The notes below the pieces were generated by a model, which saw nothing but the letters and a program-made list of their open reading frames with translations, did not search any database and was not told the DNA's origin. From Chromobotia macracanthus (Eukaryota; Chordata; Actinopteri; Cypriniformes; Botiidae): a stretch of DNA of 64,000 nucleotides. This document shows positions 1 through 41,500 of this stretch, in pieces (positions within the stretch are counted from its first letter, which is position 1; each line of letters opens with the position of its first letter). Position numbers and translations under genes: made by a program. The stretch lies in assembly GCA_036877525.1 (NCBI GenBank), contig JAZGTH010000072.1, forward strand, positions 2,232,001 through 2,296,000, written 5' to 3'.

Positions 1-3000
1 ACATCTAGTTCTGACTGTCTCATACTGCCTTATAGACAGTAAATTCAAATTTACCTTTCATGTATTTTGTCTGCTTTTGTTTTCTAAATCTTTTTTGTTT
101 TCTAAAGTTTTGACACGCTTAAGGCTAAGCAAACTATTGCTTGTGGCTATTATTAACCTCATCAGGGATATGATTTTGGGTTCATATTTAGACATTCCAG
201 TTCCATCTCGTTCTTTCATCCATATGGCTGGAGACTCCCAATGCTTCAACCATTTTTTACGTTTCCAAAAGTTATCTCAACAGACTTTGAGAATAGTTGT
301 CATGGTAACATTGAGCTGAGGAATATATATTTTTATATATATATATTCTGTGTTCTGAGCTGTATTGGCTGTGTTCTGAGCTTTTGTAATGAAACCTGTG
401 TCTAGGTATAATATATATAATGGAGGAACAGTCAGAAACTCATGGCAATGTGTCTAACTAAAGTTTTCATAGTCTGGCACATGCATGACATAATGACACA
501 CTGACTGACATGTCCCTAATAGGAAATGACATGTGAACTAGCGATGACTTCCCACTCAATACATATGCTGTCAGGAGCATTTATCATAATAAAGTTTTCT
601 TCTTTTTCTCATGCCAAAGACTGGAGTCAACTCCACTGATGCGTGCTTTAGAGGTCTGGGTTAATGTCACTAAAAATTACTTTGTTTTATAATCTCAAAT
701 GCTCATTTGTACTTATATTCGCATTAATCTTTCTGGACTACAGTGTTTTATTCTTCTAGTTCTGGTTGTAGCTGCTAAATTATTCACACAAGTCTCTTTT
801 GATTACTCAGGGGGCACCCTGACATGCCTCTAGGCATCATTTCCCTTTTTAAACATCTCAGGTTTTATTTTAGTAAGTTTTAAAGGCCACAAAATATTGT
901 GTGTGTGTTCTGTCATTCTCAGATTATTTTTTTAAAAAGAGGACACAGTTAAAAATCTTTAAGGGTACTATGTTAAATGAATCTACACCCTTCTAGTTTT
1001 ACAGACCATATATAACCTTAAAATGCAGAGTAAATGTGTGAGCAGTTTATGTCCTTATGTGTCTAAACAACCAGGCACAAAAGCTGGTGTTTATAAGGAA
1101 ATTGGATTGTGAGCTCTGAGAAGTGTTTATTTTGATTCGCAGGAGGCAGGGTATGAAAGCAGATGGCCGAAGGTGTTAAAAACAGACAGATGTCACGTGA
1201 TTTACGGTCAAGTGTCCTCAGCAGGCTGCAGCTGATACTGTACCTCCTCAGTGATGCTGAATGTGCTACAGTTTCATTCAGAATTAGAAGAAAGGCTGGC
1301 ACATCATTTCATTCTGGTGTATTTAATGAAGACATCAGAAAAGACGTTTGCAGTGCATGTCTGGGAAAACTCCATCTGTTCTAATAAACAGCCATCTGCC
1401 GAATAAGTCCAGCTCCCCGCAGTATGATGTTCCTTAGCTAAAAACGTAGAAACTTTCCAAAGCTTTGAAGCACGGTGCTAACAGCTCATGATATAAAATA
1501 TTGACTTTCTAAAAACAAGTCAAAGAATCAGAGCAGGGTAAACAATATAATGAGAAGAAGACAGATCTATGAACAAACTCTGGGGAATGAAGTAAGGTTT
1601 ACTGCTATATCTTTAAAAGGTTTTTGTTAGTTAAGGACCTTTATGTAGCTCACACAGTAAATGATGACAGAGCTTCTATCATAACTCATATTTTATGGCG
1701 CGGGCATTTGCTTGCATATTTGTCATCTTTTTATAGACCGTATCTCTCGAGTTAGCTATTAGTTATTTTCAACAGTAATGAATTATATTCTTTACCCCCA
1801 ATAAAATCTCTGGGCTCATGTTGCAGGGTCTTCTGCAAAACAGACATGAACTGGAAAAGTCATTTCTGATGCATTAAATGCCGTTTGCAATGCATTTCAT
1901 GAAGAAGAACATTTTTTTTTTATCATATTACAGGTTTTCATGATAACAATAGTCTGCAATAGTCTGACAAGAGTGTCTAACCATGGTACATTTTTGTACA
2001 TAAATTGGTCCTGATGTTTCACCTCAGTTTACGTTGTTCTGCATGCTTACCGATATTTCCATCTGATTTGATAATTACCAGCAAACTTCCCATTTGTCCG
2101 TGCTGTGTTGTGTTTGTGTTTGTGTTATTTCTATGTTTGTGTCAGATTTACTAACAGATTTACTATATTAATGGTGTTAAAATGAGACGTGCGGACCGTA
2201 CCAAACGCCGACACGGGGGGGGGGCGCGTATCTTTTAAACTTCGCTGGTTAATCATTCTCTCGTTATACGCACATTTATATACTATAATCAATACAGTTT
2301 CAAGTCTTTGTCTTTTATCAAACATATGCTTTGTCCTGGCTTTAAATGGCGTTTGTTTTGTTTTTTATGCACACATTTCTCGCCCATCTCAGTCGTAGTG
2401 GAATGGTCGGAGAAAAGGAAACTTTACATCGCGATAGCGGAACATTGAGGGAACATTAACGCCGATCTGTTCCTCGTTTATTCCCACATCAGAAACCTAA
2501 AGACAACGAGTGCACTTTTAAACAGCGTATCTTAATTTAGCCAGCACTAAAGGTACGATTTTTTACTTTTTCATCCTTTCTGCATGGTGCACGTTTGCCA
2601 CTTTAAAAGCGTTCAGGTTCCTTTACAATTTCCTGATCGCATTTTAATAGCACCGTTTTGAAAAGATGCATTTCTTTCCCAGATAATCATGGTTTATGTT
2701 AGTTGCATTATTTTAAATAAAGTATGGGCGTTCACACGTGATTTATTTAAGTTTCTAGGAGAAAAAGGAAACAACAGCCCGTGTAAAACGTGTGCGTGTG
2801 TCTGAAGCCTCTGAAGATGCTTGTTGTAAATAACAGGCAGATTTTAATCTATGCACAGAAGTTTTAGTTTATGGCAAAGGCCTGTCAAGACTTTTTTATT
2901 TAAAAAGAGTGATGCAAGAGTGATGCACAAGAGCAACAGTGGTGATCTGCAGTGGAGGAGTGACAGGTGTGATCCAGCAGGGTGGCAGGTGTGATCCAGC

Positions 3001-3966
3001 AGGGTGGCAGGGGTGATCCAGCAGGGTGGCAGGGGTGATCCAGCAGGGTGGCAGGGGTGATGTGCTGGGCAAGAGATGGGCAGTCTGTGAGCGTGTGTCT
3101 GCGGCTTCCTCCTGCAGCATGCTTGCATGTTTACTTCCTTATAAATGCCTGAAGTGAGGCACCGTGTGATGCTGGATTGCATGGCTGGCTCTGAAATATT
3201 TCAGAAACATGTTCATGGTTCAGTGGCCCTAATTAAATGTGAAATGGTGTTGTGACTGACCGGTGTGGTAACCCAAAACATATACCGCACAGTTAGGCAA
3301 ATGCATGTTGAATAATCAGTTTACCTAACTTTAACAGACTCGCTCAGGAAGGTTGACTGTTGCTCCATCAAGTTGATCCGAAAGAGATACTGTAGTACTT
3401 TTTGCACAATGCTGCAACCAATGCGACCGTTGTTTTCCATTACGAAAGCTATTGTAACATGTTTCAGATCACAATGCGTAATTAAATCTAAATGTGTTTG
3501 CATTCACATACGTGCTCAGATATGCTTTGGGCCTCAGTTCACATATCTACAGTAATATTTTACAGTAAAACTCCAGAGCAAAGCAGGTAAAAACAGCGTG
3601 TGGGAATGAATGTGTTGTTTTGGTTCTTATGAGTTAGTTATGGTCTCTGTCTGGTTTGTTTTTGAGTTCTTGCCATTTTATTCAAGTCTTTTTGGCCTGT
3701 TTTCTGTACAGTCCTAATAAGCATGTGGGTATATGTTGGTTTTTGCTCCCTTTGCACACTATTTGACCTTCCTCTGACCTGTAGGGTGTTGTTCTGCAAG
3801 GACGGTTGTTTGAGAGAAATCATCTATTAGACCAAACATGTCAGCGCTGACCCATTTCACAGGAAGCACTGAACCTGGCTCAGCCCAGGTGTGGACTCAT
3901 TGAGCTTTCTGCTGTCTTTGATCCATATCGGTTTTTGGACTATGCAAGACTGAGCAAAACAGAACC
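1..3966. other. 5' flank and possible upstream noncoding exon of gramd1b
   Basis: No coding exon could be supported here. A short CpG-bearing segment at about 2185-2530 (a G run, then TCGCGATAGCGG) contrasts with the AT-rich surroundings and could be a promoter with a noncoding first exon ending near 2551 (AAAG/GTACGA). That is inference only. A 22-bp tandem repeat lies at 2964-3061. Confidence 0.3.
2964..3061. repeat. 22-bp minisatellite, about 4.5 copies
   Basis: The unit GTGATCCAGCAGGGTGGCAG plus GT or GG repeats head to tail. The last copies share GG and the first share GT. Open frames crossing it on the minus strand are products of the repeat. Confidence 0.85.
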
Positions 3967-32367
<28,401 letters not shown>

Positions 32368-35300
32368 CGAACAGAATCCCGGCTCAGTCAGTGTAAACAT
32401 CTCTGTACGAACGAGATTTGATCAGCTGGGCCGGTTGGGATGGGGGCGGAGACATGTGGGGGCGGGGCATGTGGGTGGGGTAAGTAAGTGGGCGGCACCG
32501 ACTGAATGGCTCTCACTCTCACAGTCTGACTGCAGTAGCTGGAAGTGCTGTCAGGCTTTTCTGACTGCACACACCACAAATCAAACTCTATAATAGCTTT
32601 CCTCGTCTCTTCACCTTCTGGAATGTTCCACTGAGAGAGCCAAAAAGAAAGGAACGTCGTGCGAAAACGTGATTGTGAAATCATTATTTAAATATTGTGC
32701 ACACCCAGGGCTACAAACAATAAACTTAATTTAATCATTATTGGGAAACGGACACAATAGACTCACTGGTTTAAACACTTGAAAAACTGGAGCTGGTGTT
32801 TCAACGCAGCAGCTTCTCTTTTTAAACCTCTTGGAGTCTCGGAGGACCAGATAAAAATATGGCGTTATTATTAAAATGTTACTTGGAGATGTAAACATTT
32901 ATTTATAATGTAATACAATACATAAATATACGGAATTGAATGATGTAATAATATACATGAAAATATATGATTTGTAAGTAGAGATTTATTTGTTTGTAAC
33001 AGGTTTCCATGGAGAATCAAGGCTGGTTCCTTGATAGCTTGCACCACGGTGCATCAAATATATGCAACTGATATTTACTCCCCGTGTGGAGGAGTGACGT
33101 CCCCTGATTGGTTGAATTGTAGTGACAGAAGAGTGTCATTGGCTGGTGTAATGCTTCAAGTCTGCTGTCGAGCAAACCTCTCCTGCCATGATTGGTGGTT
33201 TATGATCCACCCCAGCCAATAGCCTCCTTTCATTTGTGAGTGAATTAATCAGTGAGTTACATGAATGTTTTGTTGTTTTGCCTCAGGAATTTATTTATAT
33301 CCTGCAGACATCTGTAAACGATTTTATATTGCCAAGTTTTTTAATGTGTTTTGTTTTAAAGCCATTCCATGACGTTCCGTGTTGTTGTCTGTGTTTTGAT
33401 GATGAACTTTCTGCTGGGCAGGTGAGAAACACACAACGTGAACATTTGATGTGACTTGTTCAATGGTTGTTTGGTTGAAGTTGCAAGTTTCAGACTGCTT
33501 GTTTTTCCATCCTTTCTTAAAGAGACCAGCATTGTTTTTTAAATCTAAACTGTGAATATATATTGTGCTTGAATTTACCATGAAATGATCAGTATTCAAA
33601 TCTTCTAGCAATATAATTACAGGGTTTTTTCTCATGAAACTTAATTTTAATGTCTCGGTGCCCCAAGCAAAGTTGTGTGTTCACATATAAACCCTCCAAC
33701 AAAATCCTGACAGAGTCAAATAATGAACATAATCTCATACTCAAGTAGAAAATGTAGAGTTGGACTTACAATAAGGCTTACAATACCTTGAGCCACGGTG
33801 CTCATGTTGGTGATTTGAATCTGGCTTGCTTCATTTCTGGTTCGCGTTTGCACTTACTGGAGTGGATGAATTAGAAAGCAGCAATTTCACAATCTAATAA
33901 TGATTCTGATTTGTATGCTTAAAGGTTCTATATTTTAGAGGTTTCCATTTTACAAAAAAAATAAATTAAATGTGTGTAGATTCTGAATTTCTGTTATCCT
34001 TATTCTGTAAGCAAGTTAATTATCTGCCTCATGATGTTTTAATTATCTTGTGAATCAAGTGTGTGTGTGTGTCTGGTCTTGTTGAAACCAGTATACAGAG
34101 TACACAATGAGAGAAAGATCCCTCACACAATCTCCCTAGTAGTTAAAGTTGTCTTGTTACCAAATGTTTTTCAAAATGGATGAAAAACTCTCCAGGAAAT
34201 GATCTATACTGTAGGCCATATTCATATATGATCATACATGTCTCTGTTCCCCACAGTCAAGCTTTACGATCTCATGTTTTAGGAAGCACTGAATGCAGAA
34301 TGTGTGTATTTTTATATCTGAAGCCCCACACAGATCTGATGATCCTTCATTTTAACATCATCTGATTTTGTAGCATGAGATATGGATGACATCATGCATT
34401 GTTATGTTTAATGTCAGGCGGCTGCAGCAGCGACTGCGACTGTGTCGTTCTACACAGTAACTTTTTCCCAAGCAGTCCAAAACTTCCCTTATTATAAAAT
34501 ATAATAATAAAATGTCTTTTACATTTATTAGATCAGTGTCAGACATTAAACACCCTGTAGATTTCCTGTCTTTCTGTTGTTTGATTGTTTTTATTGTACT
34601 AGCTGAGAAACTGGTTAAAGAACCACATCATAAGAAAGAAATAAGATTATTAAATTAAAGTATTCCCATGACAGTGAGTTTTAAAATGCTTTTTTAACTT
34701 ATTTAAAATTCTATTCACAAAATGTATGTACACACACGAGTATATGGCAATGTATGTATATGTTGTGTACAGTTCACTTCCTATGTGCGCTGGACGCACT
34801 GTGATGAACTTTCAGAAAAATATAACAAAACAGTTTGTGTTGTAAAGAAAATAAGCGAATGAATAAAAGTATTTAAGAGATTCTTGCTCATGTCATTTTT
34901 CTCAGGCTCATATCATCATTAGTTTTTAAACTTATATTATACAGTGTATACATTCACGTGTCAGAAAACACGAAAATATCAAATGTATTTAAAATAAGTT
35001 GAACTATTATTAATTGTATTTTGTATGAACTTTGTCCCCGCACTAAGGCTTATCGAAGGCTTAAAAGAGACCCATACACATATTATTATAGGGCTTCAAA
35101 TCAGTGTAATGTAACAGGTGGTCCATGCTTATTGTCTATCAGCCAAAGGGTACTAAGTCAAGACCCCTGATCTAGATTGTATATCATTTATAATATAATG
35201 TGAGGCAGGCAAACATGATTGATTTGATTTGACAACAATTTATATATTGTATTACAAAAACCAGGTAGAAGAATGATTTAAAGCTTCACTAATCTATACA

Positions 35301-35592
35301 TAATAACTTTAAATGACTTCTTCTCTAATGCTCTAGTCAAGCAGAACAAAGTTATGCTCATGTCTTCTGTATTACTTTAACATTTATTTTTATTTTACAG
35401 CCACGACACGTTAAGGGACATCCATCATTTCTCCGCCCATTTGACTCCTCCCGATCTCCTCCTCTTCCAGGAAGTAAAAAAAGGGTCAAATAAGGAGGAA
35501 CGGGAGGAAAACGCGTCCCCCTCCCCACATCTGCCTCTTTCCCGCATTAATCTGTGTGTATTATCATCCAGATCGGCGTATAATTCATATGT
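32368..35592 (+). other. gramd1b 3' UTR and git2 upstream region
   Basis: Two possible poly(A) signals AATAAA lie at 32719-32724 and 34862-34867. Long 3' UTRs are usual for GRAMD1B, so the distal one is possible. The last 190 bases before git2 (about 35400-35590) hold CpG-containing and CTCC/GGAGG-rich sequence with AGGAAGT, an ETS-like word, fitting a TATA-less promoter. No coding exon seen. Confidence 0.5.
32719..32724 (+). terminator. Possible gramd1b poly(A) signal
   Basis: AATAAA about 350 bases after the stop codon. Confidence 0.4.
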
Positions 35593-38500
35593 ATGATGTC
35601 TATAAGATCACGAAACAGAGAGATCTGCGCCGACTGCAGCGCCGCCGGTAAGACTTCAACACGCAACAAACCAGAAGCGACGTCGTAACATTGTAACAAT
35701 CGCGAACACAATCGGTTACTTTTGTAACAGGAGAGGAAACGGCGGCGATCATTCATAATAATGATGTTTTCATCTGCGACAGCGATTGTTAAAAGAAAAA
35801 CAGCTGCCCAAGTTTGCAAATGCATGTTTATTTGTGCAGAAGAAATCCTGCAGGGTTTTCCTTTCAGCCAGATGTTTATAAACGCTGTTGATCTGAGATG
35901 ATGTTAAAGAAAACGTGTGAATGGTTTATTGAATGATTATGCGAATATCGATGTCCGATATTCCCCATGGTTTATTAATCATGTCAGGCCTGATGAATTC
36001 ATCTCTAGATTCACATGAACGGTCTTTGTACTGCAGTCTATAAATGTCATAACAACCACAGTTGTTATGTATAGTCAGTATAATAAAATATACCATTTTA
36101 CTAACTAAAACCATTTGGTTTGGTAGTCCTTGTGATGCATAAACCAAGACTGAATCAGGCAGTATTTGTGTATGTTGACTCTGATAATGATTTCACTAAC
36201 AGAAGTGGCTGAAATCTCAGTAAACAGATTCATTATTTCATTATTATTGTTTTCATATGGCTTAAGTGGGTAGTGAATAGAGAAGGCCTACCAAAATGTG
36301 TTTTAGCTACTATTAAATTGCATTATATACAGTGGGATTCACAAGTCTGAGACATTACTAAAACATAATTTAACTATATTATAAATAAAAAAAAACTTTT
36401 ATTACAATTTATGTTATGGGCATAACAGTTTGAGAAAAAGCTAAATGTAAAAATGAACTTGAATTTCTTATTGTCTACAAAATCTGCACAGCCGTCCGTC
36501 TTTATGAACAGGTTAACAAACTCACAGTTTTGAATAGTGAACTAGAAATCTTAAATATTTTTAGTAATAATGCGAACAGCTTGGTTTGAAATTTGTCTAA
36601 ATTTCACATTCTTTCAAGCTTTAATCAGATTTTGAATGTGGTCTCAAACTTTTGAAACCCACTGCATTCGGCAGACAAACTCACCGTAAAATTCAAGCTT
36701 TACTGTTTTTTTATCTGCCGTCTTCATTTTTTAGGAAAGTGTATAATTGAATCACAGCGTTGTTGAATGTCTGTTTCAGACCCGCGCTGGGCCTCGATCA
36801 ATCGTGGTGTTTTGATCTGTGATGAGTGCTGCAGTATTCACAGAGGTCTGGGCCGTCACAGCTCGCAGGTCCGGCACATGACCCAGACTGCGTGGCCCCC
36901 GACCCAGCTGCAGGTGAAGAGCTACACCACACACTCGGGTTATGACTGCTCTTCTCACTGTGCTGTGTTGTAAATGATGGCATTGTATCTCAGTTCCTGT
37001 ATCGGAAATAGAACTGATGGTAGCTTTCCTCATCTCCATCTTGTTCTTCTGTTCTGGTTTTGCTTATTAATTCCCGTGTATGATAGACACGTTTCATGAT
37101 TAAAAATCATGGAGCTTGTCTATAGTTAATATGAGGAACTACACCTGTGGTTACCAATACTGTGGTTATTCTGCTAGGACACTTATGAAGAGCTGGTGAT
37201 TGCGCATTTGGCTAGACCAATTCAAGGTAGTTGATGACAAAAGGTCATTTGTTTGCAGATAATATTTGCTTTGATATTTTGTGTCTAATGCAATTCAAAC
37301 GTGATTTTTTTTGGAGACGTTTTATATCTGCTATGATAATGCAAGAACATGCCACAGATCATGTGTCTTACTGAAACTGAAGTTACAGGAAAACCATGTG
37401 CCATTTATGTGTTTCCTGTGTTAAGGTGAAAGATGATTGACGGTGATAAAAGGTTAAGATGAGGGAGCATCACAGACAAGCTGAAATAGTTTAATGAATT
37501 TGTTTTTGTTTGGTGTTTATCTACAGATGGTAAAATCCCTGTACAGTAATGGAGCAAATTCAATCTGGGAACACAGTCTACTAGATCCATCCTCTGTCAT
37601 GAGTGGAAAACGCAAAGCCAACCCTCAGGACAGAGTCCAGTAAGCTATTGAACCCCATACGGTATATCACTGACATTTAGAGCTAAGTGAATCTCTCATT
37701 TTCACTGTGTTGTGTTTATTTACTCTCAGCCCCAACAAAACAGATTTTATTAAGGCTAAATATCAAATGCTGGCTTTTGTTCATCGAATGCCGTGTCGAG
37801 AAGATGACAGCATTACTGCCAAAGACCTCAGCAAAGTAAGAAAATGTTAAATCATGGAAAACAGTACTGTGTGTGTACATTAATTTCATCATTAGTTGTA
37901 ATTTATCTAACCTGAGAAACTACTATATATAGAATTAAGCCAGATTCAAGTTTTGAGATTGTCTAGATCTCCAGGATTATCTAGATCTAGAATCTAGATT
38001 AATGCATTAACTGTTGTTGATTACGATCACGTCTTCTTTGATTTCAGCAACTTCACTCGAGTGTGCGAACTGGGAACTTGGAAACGTGTCTAAGGCTGTT
38101 GTCGTTGGGAGCCCAGGCGAACTTTTTCCATCCAGTAAGTTTCAGTGCCAGTCAATTCTTTATTGTGTGTAACTAAAATGTAGTTCTATATAATGTATTA
38201 TTTAGACTATAGACCTATTTAAACTACAGATGAATCTCTTTATATGACTCATCTTTTAGAATACATGCATTGACTTTCTTAGGCTGAAAATGAGCTGTTT
38301 ATAATATTTGTAGTCCATTTGCTTCCATTTACATTTATTCATTTGGCAGATTCTAACATTAATCTAACAGATTTTAACAGAATTGACTAATATTTAATTT
38401 GCATTTGAGCTAAAAATTGTATTCATTTGTGTGTTCCCTGGAAATTGAACTCATGATCTTGCTGTTTCTAGTACCTTGCTCTACCAATCATATTTTCAGC

Positions 38501-41500
38501 CAGTTACATAGATGTTTTTTACATCCTTACACCTATAGACAGATTGTGGCGTTTTCCGCTGAGTTTGTTATTGTGGATGTAATTATTCTAATAAATGTTA
38601 TTTGTTTGTTTTCCTAAGGAGAAAGGAAATACTCCATTACATGTGGCTGCTAAAGCAGGCCAGCTGTTACAGGCGGAACTGCTAACAGTGTATGGAGCAG
38701 ATCCCGGATCACCAGACAGCTCGGGGAAGACACCCATCGACTACGCCAGGTGACAGAAACACACTGCAGATCAACACACAAAACCTGACGAATCAGTACT
38801 GAGATTTCTTGCTTTTAATTATGTCCCACTGTAGGCAAGCAGGACACCAGGAGCTGGCAGACAGGCTGGTGGAGATACAGTTTGAGCTGACAGACAGGCT
38901 AGCGTTCTATCTGTGTGGAAGAAAGCCAGGTCAGTCAATGCTCTACAGCTGAAAGGTTTTACATGTGAATGTATCATTTATCTCTGTAATAAAGCAAGGA
39001 AATCATTTATTCTCTCTCAGATCATAAAAACGGTCAACACTTTATAATTCCACAAATAGCAGACAGGTAGGTGAAAGCTTTCTTTACTAGTACCGAAACG
39101 TAAGCTGTTTTTTGATATAAGCCTAAATTACCTCATTTGTTTTCTTTGCTTCATATGGACAAGAAATGTGTAAGTATTGTATGTGATTAATCACATCACT
39201 TAGAACAATTTATTGGCAGATGATAACAGTTTTCATAACTTCATTTTTATATACAGCAGTCTTGATTTGTCAGAACTAGCCAAATCAGCAAAGAAGAAAC
39301 TCCAGTCTGTAAGTTGTAGTTTTACTGTCCAATTACACCTATATTTACAATGTAAATTAACCCAATGAAATCATCTCATAGACACCTGAGGTTTGTTGAT
39401 GTAAAGCATAACCTTCATGACCTCGTTTCCCTTTTTTCTCCGTTTTCCTCAGCTCAGTAATCATCAGTTTGAAGAACTAGCCATGGACGTTTATGACGAA
39501 GTTGACAGAAGAGAAACGGATGCAGGTTCAAGAAAAACGACTATCTTCAAAGCCATGAAGCTTTACTATAATATTAAACAACACCTAAACTCTGTTGTTT
39601 TTAATGGCGTTTATTCTGTGCTGTTGTAGTGTGGCTTGCAACTCAGAACCACAGCACCCTCGTAACAGACACTACGATTGTGCCCTTCCTTCCTGTCAAC
39701 CCTGAATATTCTTCTACCAGGAATCAGGTGAGTTGACAGAAGTTCACACTTCTGTTAATGCCACACATTTCCTGTTACTGTATGGCTTGCAGTCCATCTT
39801 GTCATGACATGAATATGTAATTCGTTGCAGGGTCGACAGAAGCTGGCAAGATTCAACGCACATGAGTTTGCAACGCTGGTTATTGATATTTTATCAGATG
39901 CCAAACGCCGCCAACAAGGGAATATACCTGATAATGTCAAAGGTGCAGAATTTTTGGGGGATTCAAAATAATTTCTTGTTTTTGGGTGTGGTGTTTCTTA
40001 AATGATGCTAAAGTTAAAATGTTATATAAAGTTATTATGCCCCCTCTTTTTTACGGACAGACAATGTGGAGTTAATTCTGAAGGAAATTGGTAACCGACA
40101 TGACAGTGAAAGTCCAGAGACTGATCAACCAGATTATGACAGTGTAGCATCAGATGAGGACAATGAGCAAGAACCAACATCTGGAAAAGACGAGCGGAGC
40201 AAGGTACGTCTCTGAGATCTTGTGCTTTGGTTTGGCTGCTCTTGGGCTTTGTAGATCTCACTGCGATCTCCTCTCAGAGCTCAGAGTCTTCAGACCTGTC
40301 GGACAGCCCCATCACTGTGCAGGAGTTCATGGAGGTGAAAAGTGCCCTCAACGCCTCTGAGGCAAAGATCCAGCAGCTCCTCAAGGTCAACTGTCATCTT
40401 AGTGAGGAACTGAGACTTATGCAGAGCAAGGTAAGACCACACACATCAGCCTGGGACTTCTTACTTACCATATCTGATGTGGTGGTGCATTCTGAACAGC
40501 TATGGGTTTTTCATTGACTGTTGCTGATATCTGGAAGGTAGGTTGGCATATTGGCGCACTGAATATAATGGCAACAATTAATACAGTTTAATGGCAACGC
40601 ATAAAATGTGCAATCAAATCCAACAATTTTTTTTTGTTTAAAGATGTTGGTTGCACTTTATTTTACAGTACGTGCACTTACAGTTTACTTACAGTGTTCT
40701 TACCCAAAAATACTGGAACCTATACGAAATACTGGTAACTACATGTACTTAATATGAATTAGGGTTGGGTTCATTGGGTTCAGGGTTAAGTTAAGGAATA
40801 ACATGGATGTAACAGCTACATGTGATGATACAGCTACAGTACTGTGACTGATGATTGTCTGTATGTCAGTTGAACTCCTTGCAGAATGAAAACAGCACCC
40901 TGAGATGGCAAACTCCTGATAGTTTGGCGAGGCCGCAGGAGCTCGCTCCCCGGGCTCCTCCACGTGCCTACAGGGCCATGTCAATGTTCGAGACCGGCTC
41001 CGGTCTAAGGCAGTACCACCCCAGAGCAGTGACCACTCGCCGTGACACAACTCTGACTCTTCAGCCATTGCCCTCTAATGTAGGTACAAACCAAACAAAG
41101 TGGGAGTCGTTTGTGAAGTCCCGTATCCCATTTTATCATTTTCTTGGGTTTAATCTGTTAGCTCGTGGGGGTCCATTAATTTTGCATAATTCTTCCATTA
41201 ATTTAATAGTTGAAATGTGTGGTCTATGTTGAGTAGTCCAAACAGAGTGGGACTGTTTTTGCACTATTTATGAAGAAGCACGCAGCATGAAGAGATTTGA
41301 CAAAGAGATTTGTTTATCGTTTGCATCATCTCAGTTTCTTAACTCATGCATTGCTCTTCATCAGTGCAGCATAGGACCTGCCCGATGGCATATTGTAAGT
41401 CATTTACTTTGGGTAAACAGTGACTTGCCAACTAGTTATCTATTTTTGTGGATAACTAGTCGACTAGTAAAAATGAGTAGTTGTATAAGCTTTACTAGGT

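Noticed and set aside
2844..3182. Minus-strand open frames rich in Pro, Cys and His
   Set aside because: They follow the 22-bp tandem repeat at 2964-3061; no recognisable domain.
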